Shown here piece after piece: positions 25,347 through 34,941 of a stretch of 64,000 nucleotides of DNA; the stretch's first letter is position 1; every line of letters starts with the position of its first letter. The notes under the pieces are model-generated. The model saw only the letters and a program-made list of their open reading frames with translations. It was not told the DNA's origin and did no database searches. Both the position numbers and the translations under genes were made by a program. The DNA lies in contig JAFSDP010000004.1 in the NCBI GenBank assembly GCA_017436185.1, positions 38,297-102,296 of the forward strand, in the 5' to 3' direction. This DNA is from Alistipes sp. GTDB taxonomy: Bacteria > Bacteroidota > Bacteroidia > Bacteroidales > Rikenellaceae.

Positions 25347-27647
25347 TTAGCGGCGCTTCGACTTATTGATAATCTCCAAGCATCCCTCGTAGGTCAGCTC
25401 CTCGATTTTGGCCCCCTTCGGCAGGCGGTAGTTCTTCCCCTTGTAGGCGATGTAGGCGCCATAGGGGCCCTGCTTGATCAAGAGCTCCTGATCCTCGTCG
25501 AAGGTGCGCAGCGGGGTGCGGGCTGCCACCGCCGTTGCCTCCTTGGCCTTCACCAGCTCCACGCAACGTTCGTAGGTCACCGTGTAGGGGTCGTCGCCCT
25601 TTTGCAACGAGGTGAACGACTTGCCGTGGCGGATGTAGGCGCCGTAGCGACCGATGCCGACCACCAACTCTTCGCCATCCAACTCACCCACCGTGCGGGG
25701 CAGGGCGAACAGTTCGAGTGCCTCCTCTAAGGTGATGGCCTCGATGAGCTGGCCCTTCTTGAGCGATGCGAAGCGGCTCTTCTCACCCTCCTCGCCCTCG
25801 ATCTCAACCATCGGGCCGTAACGACCGATGCGGGCACGCACAACGTGGCCCGTAGCGGGATCCACGCCCAACTCACGCACCTGGCTGGTGCGGTCGGTCT
25901 GGGTGCCGATGGCCTCCTCGACCATCTGGTGGAAGGGCGAGTAGAAGCTGTCAATCATCGTGTGCCAGGTGATTTCGCCCTCGGCAATGCGGTCAAACTC
26001 CTTCTCGACCGAGGCCGTGAAGTTGTAATCGACAATGGGGGCAAACTGCGCCTCGAGGTAGTCGTTTACCAACATACCGATGTCGGTGGGCGAGAGGCGG
26101 TTACGCTCCTTGCCGAAGCTTTCGGAGAGCTGCTTCGACGTCAGGCGTCCACCCGTCAGCGTGAGCTGCGTGTAGTTGCGCTTCTGGCTCTCGCGACTCT
26201 GCTTCTCGACATAGCCACGATTGATGATGGTGGTGATGGTGGGGGCGTAGGTCGAAGGACGACCGATACCCAGCTCCTCCAGACGCTTTACGAGCGAAGC
26301 CTCGTTATAACGGGCCGGTGCCATCGTGAAACGCTCGGTGGCGGTAATCTGCTTGGCGGTGAGTTGCTCGCCGGCCGTCAGGTGGGGCAGTACCCCCTCG
26401 TGGCCCTCGTTCTGCTGCTCCTCATCGACCGACTCGGAGTAGAGACGCAAGAAACCGTCGAAGCGAATCACCTCACCCTGTGCCACAAACTGATACTCCG
26501 AGCCACCAATCTCGATGGTAATGGTGGTGCGGTCCAGCTCGGCGGGCACCATCTGCGAGGCTACCGTGCGCTTCCAAATCAGGTCGTAGAGACGCTTCTC
26601 AGCCGTTGTGCCGTCGATGGTCTGGCGATCGATGTAGGAGGGGCGGATGGCCTCGTGGGCCTCCTGGGCACCCTTGCTCTTGGTCTTATAGTTGAACCAG
26701 CGGTGGTACTCCTCGCCAAAGTGCTTGGTTACCTCCTCCTTGCACTGGGCCAGGGCCTGCGTGGCCAGATTGACCGAGTCGGTACGCATATAGGTAATGA
26801 AACCCTGCTCGTAGAGGTGCTGCGCTACGGACATCGTCTGCGATACACTCATACCGAGCTTGCGACCCGCCTCCTGTTGCAGGGTCGAGGTGGTGAAGGG
26901 GGGCGCCGGGAAACGCTGTGCGGGCTTCTCCTCGCTCTTGATTACTCTAAACGAAGCACCCTTGCACGACTGCAAGAAACTTTCGGCCTCCTCACGGGTG
27001 TCGAAACGTTTCGTCAGCTCGGCCTTGAAGAGGGTCTTCTCGGCATCGTTCTCCGAGTAGAATTGAGCCACTACACGGAAGTAGGGGGTCGATTGGAAGG
27101 CGATGATTTCACGCTCACGCTCCACAATCAGACGCACGGCAACCGACTGCACACGACCTGCCGAGAGCGACGGACGCACCTTCTTCCACAGCACGGGCGA
27201 GAGCTCAAAGCCCACCAGACGGTCCAACACACGGCGGGCCTGCTGGGCATTGACCAGGTTCATATCGACCGTACGGGGCGACTCGATGGCCTCCAGAATA
27301 GCCTTCTTGGTAATTTCGTGGAAGACGATACGCTTCGTCTTCTCAATGGGGAGACCCAACACTTCGGTCAGGTGCCATGCGATGGCCTCTCCTTCGCGGT
27401 CTTCATCGGAAGCCAGCCACACGGTCTTGGTCTTGGCCAACTTCGTCAGCTCGCTGACAATCTTCTTCTTGTCGGCCGGAATCTCGTAGATGGGGGCAAA
27501 CCCCTCGCCTACGTGGATACCCAGGTCTTTCTTCGCCAGGTCACGGATGTGGCCGAAACTGGAGCGTACCATAAAGTCGCTGCCGAGAAATTTCTCGATG
27601 GTCTTGGCTTTGGCCGGTGACTCGACAATTACTAAATTTTCCTGCAT
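25347..27647 (-). CDS. topA: DNA topoisomerase I
   Basis: The protein has 766 residues. The Toprim domain starts at MQENLVIVESPAKAKTIEKFLG and includes LASDEDREGEAIAWHL. The active-site tyrosine is in ITYMRTDSVNLA. The C-terminal third has Toprim_C repeats (GRYGPMVEI, GRYGAYIRHG, GPYGAYIAYKG) and no CxxC zinc fingers, which is normal for Bacteroidetes. It relaxes negative supercoils. The start ATG is at 27647. Confidence 0.97.
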   Translation of the reverse strand: MQENLVIVESPAKAKTIEKFLGSDFMVRSSFGHIRDLAKKDLGIHVGEGFAPIYEIPADKKKIVSELTKLAKTKTVWLASDEDREGEAIAWHLTEVLGLPIEKTKRIVFHEITKKAILEAIESPRTVDMNLVNAQQARRVLDRLVGFELSPVLWKKVRPSLSAGRVQSVAVRLIVEREREIIAFQSTPYFRVVAQFYSENDAEKTLFKAELTKRFDTREEAESFLQSCKGASFRVIKSEEKPAQRFPAPPFTTSTLQQEAGRKLGMSVSQTMSVAQHLYEQGFITYMRTDSVNLATQALAQCKEEVTKHFGEEYHRWFNYKTKSKGAQEAHEAIRPSYIDRQTIDGTTAEKRLYDLIWKRTVASQMVPAELDRTTITIEIGGSEYQFVAQGEVIRFDGFLRLYSESVDEEQQNEGHEGVLPHLTAGEQLTAKQITATERFTMAPARYNEASLVKRLEELGIGRPSTYAPTITTIINRGYVEKQSRESQKRNYTQLTLTGGRLTSKQLSESFGKERNRLSPTDIGMLVNDYLEAQFAPIVDYNFTASVEKEFDRIAEGEITWHTMIDSFYSPFHQMVEEAIGTQTDRTSQVRELGVDPATGHVVRARIGRYGPMVEIEGEEGEKSRFASLKKGQLIEAITLEEALELFALPRTVGELDGEELVVGIGRYGAYIRHGKSFTSLQKGDDPYTVTYERCVELVKAKEATAVAARTPLRTFDEDQELLIKQGPYGAYIAYKGKNYRLPKGAKIEELTYEGCLEIINKSKRR

Positions 27648-27696
27648 AAGTTGCTATCTATATCTCTTGTTATTCGCTCAATATCTAAAAACACGA

Positions 27697-27722
27697 AAAC
27701 CTAAGTTCGATGACTTAGGTTT
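27697..27722 (-). terminator. Hairpin terminator between the DUF4270 gene and topA
   Basis: AAACCTAAGT (27697-27706) and ACTTAGGTTT (27713-27722) form a perfect 10-bp stem with a 6-base loop. On the minus strand it lies directly after the DUF4270 stop and is followed by a T-rich stretch. Confidence 0.75.
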
Positions 27723-27740
27723 CGCTTTTCCAGCTTGATA

Positions 27741-29339
27741 CTAACGTATCATATTGTAGGTCAGTGTGATTCGGATTGGCGCCTCGAGCGGTTGGCTTTC
27801 GTCGGCCGCCACGCCCTGCACAAAACTTATCGGGTAGGCGTAACAGCTGTAGGCCTCGGGGCCGAGATAAATGGTACGGCCCTGCACCTTTTCAATATCT
27901 ACCTCGCGTCCCTCCTTTTCGGCCGTTCGACACTCCTCGCGGTAGGCGTTCCAAAGCTGCTGCATATAGCCCGTGATGTTCATCGCATAGCAACCGTGCG
28001 AACGGTTGATGTAGCCGTCGTAGTCGAGCGAGCCATCACCCTCGGCCGAGTAGGCATAGTCCGAAATGTTCTTCAGGTTCTTGAAGTCGAGGTACATACC
28101 CAGACGGCTCTGGGCGTTGTCCATCTCGTCGATGAGCGTTTGGTACTTCTCGCCCATCCCGCTCGGCGTGATCGAAAGGTAGTCGTAGATCGACGAGGGG
28201 AAGTAGATGTGCATCATCGCCTGCGAGAAGGCCAGCGTCGAGAAGGTCTTGCCCGACTCCTCGTATTCGTCCTTGAGGATCTTCTCCAGCTGGGCAAAGT
28301 ACTCCTCGGTAAAGGTCAATTGGGAGATCACGCCGCCCATACCCTCAATGACGAGGTTGCCCGTTTCGGCTCGCTCCGTGGCGGTCTCGTTGATGGTGGT
28401 GAGGTCCAGTCCCATCGAGCCTTGTGCGTAGTCGTGGTCGAAGTGGTTGACCGAGACGTTGCTGTTGCCATACTGCGAGTCGATGAAGTAGAGCACCATA
28501 CCAATGGTATCCTTGATGAGGGTGGGGTCCTCCTTACGGCGGTTACGGCCATAAATCGAGAGGGCCGACTCCTCCAACAGGGTCGAATAGATGGCACCCT
28601 CGGCATCCGAGGCCACCTCCTTATTGACGGGGCGGATGTAGATGCCCTTGAACTCCTCGAGCCACTGCTTCATGCTGTCGGGCGAGTAGATCGAATAGTC
28701 GTTTTTGTATTTGCCCTCCTTGAGGAAGAGACGATCGACATAGGCACGACCTGCCTCGGTCGGGGTCAGCGTGATGGCCTTCTTCGAGGGGCCGATCTTG
28801 CCACCCACCGAGAATGTGAACAATACCTCGTCGCCCACAACGCCCTGCTCCTCGGGGTTGTAGTTGAGGTAGAAGACCGAGTCTTCCTTATCTTTCAGAT
28901 AGTCGTTCGAGGTCACCTCATAGATGGCAAACTCCTGCACATAGGTCGTGTCGCCACCGTACGAACTCAGATTGACCAACAGCTGAATCGAGTCGAAGAT
29001 GGGGCGGTAGCCGAAGTAACCCGAATCGACCGCATAGAAGTTGGTCAGCTGGGTCATAAAGCCTGCCGAGCGGGTACCGAGCTGCTCGTTGCGCGAGGCG
29101 CCAAAGTAGCCATAGGCTACGTTCGAGCTTACGATTGAGTCGGTCTGGTAGAGTCGGGTCTCGACAAACTTACGGGGATTGATGTTATCCAACACCAAGT
29201 GGCCGGCCTTCATCTGCTGATTCTCGGGTACCAGGTTGCCGCCGAGCGTATAATCGACCTCTACGTTGCAAGCCGACAGCCCCACGAGGACCATCGCAAG
29301 GAGCGTCAGCAGGCGACCGATATTACTGAATTTCATCAT
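27741..29339 (-). CDS. DUF4270 family lipoprotein
   Basis: The protein has 532 residues from 29339 (MMKFSNIGRLLTLLAMVLVG); the frame reaching 29474 runs into the upstream gene. The signal ends in lipobox LSAC (C24), so it is probably lipid-anchored. The body is the DUF4270 family, common in Bacteroidetes and of unknown function; LGGNLVPENQQM and FGASRNEQLGTRSAGFMTQL are typical. It overlaps the glycosyltransferase stop by 17 bases, suggesting coupled translation. In Bacteroides these two genes are usually found together with panC and panD; those are absent here. Confidence 0.88.
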   Translation of the reverse strand: MMKFSNIGRLLTLLAMVLVGLSACNVEVDYTLGGNLVPENQQMKAGHLVLDNINPRKFVETRLYQTDSIVSSNVAYGYFGASRNEQLGTRSAGFMTQLTNFYAVDSGYFGYRPIFDSIQLLVNLSSYGGDTTYVQEFAIYEVTSNDYLKDKEDSVFYLNYNPEEQGVVGDEVLFTFSVGGKIGPSKKAITLTPTEAGRAYVDRLFLKEGKYKNDYSIYSPDSMKQWLEEFKGIYIRPVNKEVASDAEGAIYSTLLEESALSIYGRNRRKEDPTLIKDTIGMVLYFIDSQYGNSNVSVNHFDHDYAQGSMGLDLTTINETATERAETGNLVIEGMGGVISQLTFTEEYFAQLEKILKDEYEESGKTFSTLAFSQAMMHIYFPSSIYDYLSITPSGMGEKYQTLIDEMDNAQSRLGMYLDFKNLKNISDYAYSAEGDGSLDYDGYINRSHGCYAMNITGYMQQLWNAYREECRTAEKEGREVDIEKVQGRTIYLGPEAYSCYAYPISFVQGVAADESQPLEAPIRITLTYNMIR

Positions 29340-30132
29340 AGAAGCGGTTGTAATTATCGAAAAAGTCTGCCTCGTCGGGCGACTGGTACTCCAACACGGG
29401 TTTTCCGCTTTGACGCACAATCTCCACCATTGCGGGATCGATCTGCTCGGAGGCCAGCACCACGCCGTCGGCATATTGAAGAACGAAGCGGCAGAGGTTT
29501 TCGTATGAAGGATCGCTCAAAATCTCCAAATTTTTGTCCGTCACCCCCTCGCCTGCAATCTTCGAGGCGAACTCGGGGGCGAGTTTTCCGGCGGGGTGGT
29601 CGCCATAGAGCGATACGACAACCTTCACGTCGCGGAAGATGGGGTCATCGGCAAAGACACGCTTCAGATAGACCGGAGCTACGGCCGAGAACCAGCCGTG
29701 GCAGTGGACCACCGTAGGTGCCCAACGCAGCTTCTTGACCGTCTCCAACACGCCACGGGCGAAGAAGATGGCACGCTCGTCGTTGTCGGCAAAGGCCTCC
29801 TCGGTCTCGGGATCGAGCAGCACGGCCTTGCGGGCAAAGTAGTCGTCGTTGTCGATGAAGTAGATCTGTACACGGGCCGAGGGAATCGACGCCACCTTGA
29901 TGATGAGCTGGTGGTCGTTGTCGTCGATGATGAGGTTCATACCCGACAGGCGGATGACCTCGTGCAGCTGATGGCGGCGTTCGTTGATGCAACCATAGCG
30001 GGGCATAAACGAGCGGATCTCGTTGCCTCGCTCCTGCATCGCCTGCATCAGTCGGCGGCAAAGTGTGGAGTGCTCCGTTTCGGGAAGATAGGGCATTATC
30101 TCCTGACACAAATACAGAATCTTGTTAGCCAT
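29323..30132 (-). CDS. Half-length GT5 (glycogen/starch synthase catalytic N-domain) protein
   Basis: The protein has 269 residues, about half of a glycogen synthase (normally around 480). It matches only the N-terminal GT5 domain: ILYLCQEIMPYLPETEHS, IRSFMPRYGCINERRHQLHE, VVHCHGWFSAVAPVYLK. The C-terminal GT1 half with the donor-binding site is missing, so synthase activity is doubtful. This short form is a recognised Bacteroidetes gene rather than an accidental truncation: the protein ends cleanly with FDDNYNRFYDEIQ-like residues and overlaps DUF4270. Role unknown. Confidence 0.85.
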   Translation of the reverse strand: MANKILYLCQEIMPYLPETEHSTLCRRLMQAMQERGNEIRSFMPRYGCINERRHQLHEVIRLSGMNLIIDDNDHQLIIKVASIPSARVQIYFIDNDDYFARKAVLLDPETEEAFADNDERAIFFARGVLETVKKLRWAPTVVHCHGWFSAVAPVYLKRVFADDPIFRDVKVVVSLYGDHPAGKLAPEFASKIAGEGVTDKNLEILSDPSYENLCRFVLQYADGVVLASEQIDPAMVEIVRQSGKPVLEYQSPDEADFFDNYNRFYDEIQ

Positions 30133-30152
30133 ATATAGATGGTTTTATGGTG

Positions 30153-30160
30153 CAAAGATA
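30153..30160 (-). promoter_or_regulatory. Probable -7 box for the GT5-DUF4270 pair
   Basis: On the minus strand TATCTTTG reads from 30160 to 30153, 21 bases before the ATG. No clear TTTG is found 19-20 bases upstream. Confidence 0.5.
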
Positions 30161-30187
30161 GTGAAAAAAATCGAAATTTTCAGCCCG

Positions 30188-31234
30188 CTACAAAATCAAC
30201 ATTGCGTCGCCGTAGGTGCCAAAGCGGTAACCCTCTTCGTGGGCCACCTGGTAGGCCTGCATCACCAGATCGTACCCGCCAAAGGCGGCTACCATCATCA
30301 GCTGCGTAGAGTAGGGGAGGTGAAAATTCGAGACCATGGCGTCGGCCACGGAAAAGTCGTAGGGGGCGAAGATGAACTTGTTGGTCCAACCCTCGTCGGC
30401 CTTGATCATACCGCCCGTCGAGGTCACCGTCTCCAGGGCACGCATCACGGTCGTACCAATCGAAACCACCTTCTTGTGGTTGCGCTTGGCGGCATTGACC
30501 GCCTCGGCCGTTTCGGGCGAGACGATGTACTGCTCGGAGTCCATCTTGTGCTTCGACAGATCCTCGACATCGACGGTGCGGAAGTTGCCCAGACCGACGT
30601 GCAGCGTCAGGAAGGCACGCTCTACGCCCTTGATCTCCATACGCTTCATCAGGTGCTTCGAGAAGTGCATACCGGCCGTCGGGGCGGCTACTGCTCCCTC
30701 CTTCTCGGCGAAGATGGTCTGGTAGCGCTCGGCATCCTCCGGCTCGACCTTCTCACGCACCCAGCGGGGCAGCGGCGTCTCGCCCAGGGCAAAGAGGGCC
30801 TTCTTGAACTCCTCGTACGATCCATCGAAGAGGAAGCGCAGCGTACGACCACGCGAGGTGGTGTTGTCGATGACCTCGGCCACCAACAGGTCGTCATCGC
30901 CGAAGTAGAGCTTGTTGCCGATGCGGATCTTACGGGCCGGATCGACCAGCACATCCCACAGACGCAACTCACGGTTCAACTCACGCAAGAGGAAAATCTC
31001 GATCTCGGCACCCGTCTTCTCCTTGTTGCCGTAGAGACGTGCCGGAAAGACCTTCGTGTCGTTGAAAACGAAGAGATCCTCCTCGTCGAAATAGTCCAGA
31101 ATATCACGGAAATAACGATGCTCGATCGTGCCCGTCTGACGGTTGATGACCATCAAACGCGAATCGTCTCGGTTGATGGTCGGATGTTGGGCCATTTCAG
31201 GCGCAAATTCGTAACCGTATTGCGATAATTTCAT
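30188..31234 (-). CDS. queA: tRNA preQ1(34) S-adenosylmethionine ribosyltransferase-isomerase
   Basis: The protein has 348 residues. It carries [53 protein letters not shown] and [19 protein letters not shown], all strong QueA signatures. It adds the epoxycyclopentane unit from SAM to preQ1 in the anticodon of queuosine tRNAs. It is the last of the run ROK kinase, uppP, truB, queA on the minus strand; 62 bases separate truB and queA. Confidence 0.97.
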   Translation of the reverse strand: MKLSQYGYEFAPEMAQHPTINRDDSRLMVINRQTGTIEHRYFRDILDYFDEEDLFVFNDTKVFPARLYGNKEKTGAEIEIFLLRELNRELRLWDVLVDPARKIRIGNKLYFGDDDLLVAEVIDNTTSRGRTLRFLFDGSYEEFKKALFALGETPLPRWVREKVEPEDAERYQTIFAEKEGAVAAPTAGMHFSKHLMKRMEIKGVERAFLTLHVGLGNFRTVDVEDLSKHKMDSEQYIVSPETAEAVNAAKRNHKKVVSIGTTVMRALETVTSTGGMIKADEGWTNKFIFAPYDFSVADAMVSNFHLPYSTQLMMVAAFGGYDLVMQAYQVAHEEGYRFGTYGDAMLIL

Positions 31235-31296
31235 AGGTTAACCTGTATTTTTCGAGTTTTGAGTAAAAAACAATCTAATTTAATACGCAAAAAAGA

Positions 31297-32037
31297 CTAT
31301 TTTGTTTCAGCCTCATCCAACTTTTTTTCTTCTAACATAGCGAGTTGCTCCAAAAAGTCGGTCAGTTGCCACCCGTTTTCGACCGTGAAGCCGCCGCTTC
31401 GGGTGCGACGCAGCGACGTAAGGTGGGCACCGCTTTGGCAGGCACGACCCAATTCGTCGGCCAGCGAGCGGATGTAAGTGCCTCGGCTGCAACGAACTCG
31501 GAGCTTCAGGTCGGGCAATTGCATCTGCTCGACCTGCATTTCGTAGATGTTGATGAGTGATTGGCGCAGCTCGACCGTCTCGCCCGCACGGGCAATCTCG
31601 TAGGCACGCAACCCCTCGACCTTCTTGGCCGAGTAGAGCGGGGGCGATTGCAGTCGCTCGCCCGAGAGCGAACGCAGGGCCTCATCGATCATCGTGGGGG
31701 TGATGTGGCGCCAGGGGTAGGTGAAGTCGATGGTGTGCTCCTTGTCGTAGCTCGGCGTGGTGGCGCCGAAGCGAACATCTGCCACATACTCCTTCTCCTC
31801 GGCTTGGAGCTGATCGACCAGCTTGGTTGCCTTGCCGATGCAGACCAGCAGCACACCCGAGGCCAACGGATCGAGCGTGCCGGCGTGTCCCACCTTGATT
31901 TTGCGGTAGCCGCAGCGGCGCAGGGCGTATTTGATTTTACGCACCACGTCGGCCGAGGTCCAGTAGAGGGGCTTGTCGATGACGGCGATGTAGCCCTCCG
32001 TGAAGTTCAGCCCCGTGAGGTCGTGTTGAGTATTCAT
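31297..32037 (-). CDS. truB: tRNA pseudouridine(55) synthase
   Basis: The protein has 246 residues. The catalytic motif VGHAGTLDPLASGVL holds D56. YIAVIDKPLYWTSADVV and YIRSLADELGRACQSGAHL are further TruB motifs. It makes pseudouridine 55 in the T-loop of tRNAs. It starts 3 bases after the uppP stop. The protein lacks a PUA domain beyond about residue 225, as in many Bacteroidetes. Confidence 0.96.
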   Translation of the reverse strand: MNTQHDLTGLNFTEGYIAVIDKPLYWTSADVVRKIKYALRRCGYRKIKVGHAGTLDPLASGVLLVCIGKATKLVDQLQAEEKEYVADVRFGATTPSYDKEHTIDFTYPWRHITPTMIDEALRSLSGERLQSPPLYSAKKVEGLRAYEIARAGETVELRQSLINIYEMQVEQMQLPDLKLRVRCSRGTYIRSLADELGRACQSGAHLTSLRRTRSGGFTVENGWQLTDFLEQLAMLEEKKLDEAETK

Positions 32038-32040
32038 TCG

Positions 32041-32826
32041 TTAGCAGAGGGTGCCGATGATGGCCACCAGACCCACCACGGCGCAGTAGAGGGCAAACCA
32101 GATGAGTTTGCCTCGCTTGACGATTTCAATCATAAATTTGCAGGCCAGGGCGCCCGATACAAAGGCGGCCACAAAACCGCTGATCAGTACCCCTGTCTCG
32201 ACACTCATAGCAGCCATCTCGCCCGAGAGAATATCGAGCAGCATCTTTCCCAAAATCACGGGGATGACCATAATGAAGGAGAAGTGGGCTACCTTCGACT
32301 TTTCGCAGCCGAGCAGCAGACCCGTAGCGATGGTCGAGCCCGAGCGGGAGAGGCCGGGCATCGTGGCGGCAGCCTGTGCCAGACCGATGATGAAGGCATC
32401 ACGGGTGGTGATTTCGCTACGCTGGCGGGGCTTGGCGTAGTAGGCAAAGGTCAAGAGGGCGGCCGTCAGCAGGAGCATCAGCCCCACAAACCAGAGCGAC
32501 GAGAAGAGGGCCTCGATTTGGTCGGCAAAGAGGACGCCTACCACACCGGCCGGAATCATCGAGACCACCACGTTGAGGATGTAACGCTGTTCGTCGTTGA
32601 AGTGCTTCGAGAAGGCACCACACAGCAACTGCCACAGCTCACGCCACAGCACCACGATGGTGCTCAGTACGGTAGCGGCGTGCAACGTGACATCGAAGGT
32701 GATGTTGTTCTCCAACTCCACCCCCAACAGCTCCTTGGCCAACTGCAGGTGACCGCTCGACGAAACGGGCAGAAACTCGGTAATGCCTTGCACAATACCG
32801 AGCAGAATGGCTTGTAAGGTATCCAT
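32041..32826 (-). CDS. uppP: Undecaprenyl-diphosphatase
   Basis: The protein has 261 residues, almost entirely hydrophobic, with about eight membrane segments. QGITEFLPVSSSGHL (about 14-28) and MPGLSRSGSTIATGLLLG are the two family motifs around the active site. It recycles undecaprenyl diphosphate for peptidoglycan and O-antigen carriers. It lies between the ROK kinase gene and truB with gaps of 12 and 3 bases. Confidence 0.97.
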   Translation of the reverse strand: MDTLQAILLGIVQGITEFLPVSSSGHLQLAKELLGVELENNITFDVTLHAATVLSTIVVLWRELWQLLCGAFSKHFNDEQRYILNVVVSMIPAGVVGVLFADQIEALFSSLWFVGLMLLLTAALLTFAYYAKPRQRSEITTRDAFIIGLAQAAATMPGLSRSGSTIATGLLLGCEKSKVAHFSFIMVIPVILGKMLLDILSGEMAAMSVETGVLISGFVAAFVSGALACKFMIEIVKRGKLIWFALYCAVVGLVAIIGTLC

Positions 32827-32838
32827 CGTGGCTCTTGG

Positions 32839-33840
32839 TTATTTGTACTGTTGCCAAATCAGTGCCGAAGCACCCAGGATGGCGGCATTCTTGCCCTGAA
32901 TACCGCTCGGAAGCAGCTGCACCTTGTTTTTGAAGGCGTACATCACATTCTCCTCCATATACCACTTCGTAGGCTCGAAGATGTGCTTGCCGGCCTTGGC
33001 CAGACCACCAAACAGGAAGATGGCCTCGGGCGAGGTGATGGTGATGGCGTCGGCCAGGGCACGACCCAACTTTTCGCCCGTCACACGGAAACACTCCTTG
33101 GCAATCGGGTCACCCTTGTCGGCGGCGTCCGAGATCATTGCCGAATCGAAATCCTTGAAGGGAATCTCACGCAGCGGGCTGGCGTCGTTCATCGTAGCCA
33201 TCAGCTCGAAGGCCGTGCGCTTGATACCCGTTGCCGAAACGTAGGTCTCCAGACAGCCTCGACGACCGCAGCCGCACTCACGACCGCCTCGCTCGACAAT
33301 CACGTGGCCGAACTCGCCGGCAAAACCGTCGTGGCCGTAGATCAACTCGCCATTGGCCACAAATCCCGAACCGAGACCCGTTCCCAACGTGATCATAATA
33401 AAATCCTTCATCGTCTTGGCGTTGCCATAGACCATCTCGCCGATGGTGGCGGCGTTGGCGTCGTTGGTGATCAACACCTTCACCCCGCCAAAGGCAGCCG
33501 ACAGGTCGTCGGCCAGAGCGAAAAGACGACGATTCTCGTCACGATTTGTGTCCTCTTTGCGGAACTTCCACAAGTTGGCCGGCTGCTCGATTTTGCCGCT
33601 GTGGTAGTTGGCATTGGGGGCGCCGATGCCGATGCCGACCAACTCGTACTCGAACTCGATGCTGTGGGCCATCGTGCGCAGCGCGCGGCTCAAATCTTCT
33701 ACGTATGAGGGATAATCCTCCACGTGGGGATATTTGCGGGTGGAGATAACCGATTCGGCATATACATCGCCCTTCTCATCGACCATTCCGAAGGCCGTAT
33801 TGATACCTCCGATGTCGATGCCGATAGCAAGTTTTTTCAT
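32839..33840 (-). CDS. ROK-family sugar kinase (glucokinase-like)
   Basis: The protein has 333 residues from the ATG at 33840 (MKKLAIGIDIGGINTAFG). The frame to 33903 runs through the promoter region. The ATP-binding DIGG loop is at the N-terminus; LGTGLGSGFV and the zinc motif CGCGRRGCLET are typical ROK features, with EFGHVIVERGGRECGCG preceding. It phosphorylates glucose or a related hexose or amino sugar; substrate not decidable. First gene of a run with uppP, truB and queA, with a well-matched promoter. Confidence 0.9.
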   Translation of the reverse strand: MKKLAIGIDIGGINTAFGMVDEKGDVYAESVISTRKYPHVEDYPSYVEDLSRALRTMAHSIEFEYELVGIGIGAPNANYHSGKIEQPANLWKFRKEDTNRDENRRLFALADDLSAAFGGVKVLITNDANAATIGEMVYGNAKTMKDFIMITLGTGLGSGFVANGELIYGHDGFAGEFGHVIVERGGRECGCGRRGCLETYVSATGIKRTAFELMATMNDASPLREIPFKDFDSAMISDAADKGDPIAKECFRVTGEKLGRALADAITITSPEAIFLFGGLAKAGKHIFEPTKWYMEENVMYAFKNKVQLLPSGIQGKNAAILGASALIWQQYK

Positions 33841-33872
33841 TCTTAAAAAAATTATAAAACAAATTTGGTCCT

Positions 33873-33904
33873 CAAAGTTACGGGAAAAATTCGGCAGGTA
33901 CAAA
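33873..33904 (-). promoter_or_regulatory. Bacteroidetes-type promoter for the ROK-uppP-truB-queA run
   Basis: On the minus strand TTTG (33904-33901), 20 bases, then TAACTTTG (33880-33873): a full consensus match. The start codon at 33840 is 32 bases downstream. It is back to back with the promoter of the prenyl synthase gene. Confidence 0.82.
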
Positions 33905-33921
33905 GTTTTTTCTTAAATTTG
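33890..33921 (+). promoter_or_regulatory. Probable promoter for the prenyl synthase gene
   Basis: TAAATTTG at 33914-33921 is a consensus -7 box. At the -33 position (33890-33893) the sequence is TTCG rather than TTTG. The two divergent promoters overlap in the shared 107-base region. Confidence 0.6.
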
Positions 33922-33947
33922 CTCATCAATAGACCAAAAAACGAAAA

Positions 33948-34925
33948 ATGAGAATGAAAAGTGCCGATCAATTGTGCGAAATGGTTGAAAATTACCTCGC
34001 TCAGATAGATATTCCCGTCGAGCCGGAGCTGCTCTACACCCCCATTGTCTATTCGCTGACCGGTGGCGGAAAGCGATTGCGTCCCGTCTTGCTGTTGCTC
34101 ACGCGGTCGATCTACGACGACCGGGCCCACGAGGCGTTGCCTGCGGCGGCCGCCATCGAGGTCTTCCACAACTTCACGCTGCTGCACGACGATATTATGG
34201 ACAACGCTATGTTGCGTCGCGGCAAGCCGTCGGTCTATGCCAAGTGGGGCAAGAATGTGGCCATTTTGTCGGGCGATGCAATGATGATTAAGGCCTATCA
34301 GCTCCTCGGCAAGGTCAATTCGCCCGAGTTGGCCCGCATCCTTTCGGTCTTTACGCAGACCGCCTTGGAGGTGTGCGAGGGACAGCAGTACGATATGGAT
34401 TTCGAGAGCAAGCCGAAGGTCTCGGTGGTGGAGTATATGCGGATGATTGAGCTCAAGACCTCGGTCTTGTTGGCCGGTGCAGTGGTCATCGGTGCCATTC
34501 TGGGCGGTGCCTCGGAGGAGGATTGTAAGGCGCTGCGCCGCTTTGCCATCGAGTTGGGCCTGGCCTTCCAGTTGCAGGATGACCTGCTCGACAGCTACGG
34601 CGATGAGCGTCTGGGTAAGGCCATCGGCGGCGATATTTTGGAGGGCAAGAAGACCTACCTGATGATTACGGCAATGAGCCGTGCCACCGAGGAGCAGCGT
34701 GAGGTGTTGCGTACGACCCACCTCGATAACCACCTCTCGCGTGCCGAGAAGATTGCCCGTGTGAAGGCTCTCTACGACGAGTTGGATATTCCCCGCCTGA
34801 CGGAACAGCAGATTTCGGTACGCTTCGAACGTGCCCTTGCGCTACTCGATACGCTCAATGCCCCCGCCGAGCGAGTGGCTCCCTTGCGTGCCTACGCCTT
34901 GAGCCTGATGGGCCGCAACAACTAA
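33948..34925 (+). CDS. Trans-polyprenyl diphosphate synthase
   Basis: The protein has 325 residues. The first aspartate-rich motif is LLHDDIMDNA (about 80-89) and the second is FQLQDDLLDSYGD. GGGKRLRPVLLLL binds the substrate diphosphate. It condenses isopentenyl diphosphate with an allylic diphosphate. Chain length (farnesyl, geranylgeranyl or longer) cannot be assigned firmly; the residues before the first motif are T-L-L-H. It starts a plus-strand run with the U32 and PfkB genes. Confidence 0.92.
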   Translation: MRMKSADQLCEMVENYLAQIDIPVEPELLYTPIVYSLTGGGKRLRPVLLLLTRSIYDDRAHEALPAAAAIEVFHNFTLLHDDIMDNAMLRRGKPSVYAKWGKNVAILSGDAMMIKAYQLLGKVNSPELARILSVFTQTALEVCEGQQYDMDFESKPKVSVVEYMRMIELKTSVLLAGAVVIGAILGGASEEDCKALRRFAIELGLAFQLQDDLLDSYGDERLGKAIGGDILEGKKTYLMITAMSRATEEQREVLRTTHLDNHLSRAEKIARVKALYDELDIPRLTEQQISVRFERALALLDTLNAPAERVAPLRAYALSLMGRNN

Positions 34926-34941
34926 TCTACGACGAGCAACA

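Noticed and set aside
25845..27620. 591-codon plus-strand open frame
   Set aside because: Antisense to topA, which has complete motifs. No domain was recognisable.
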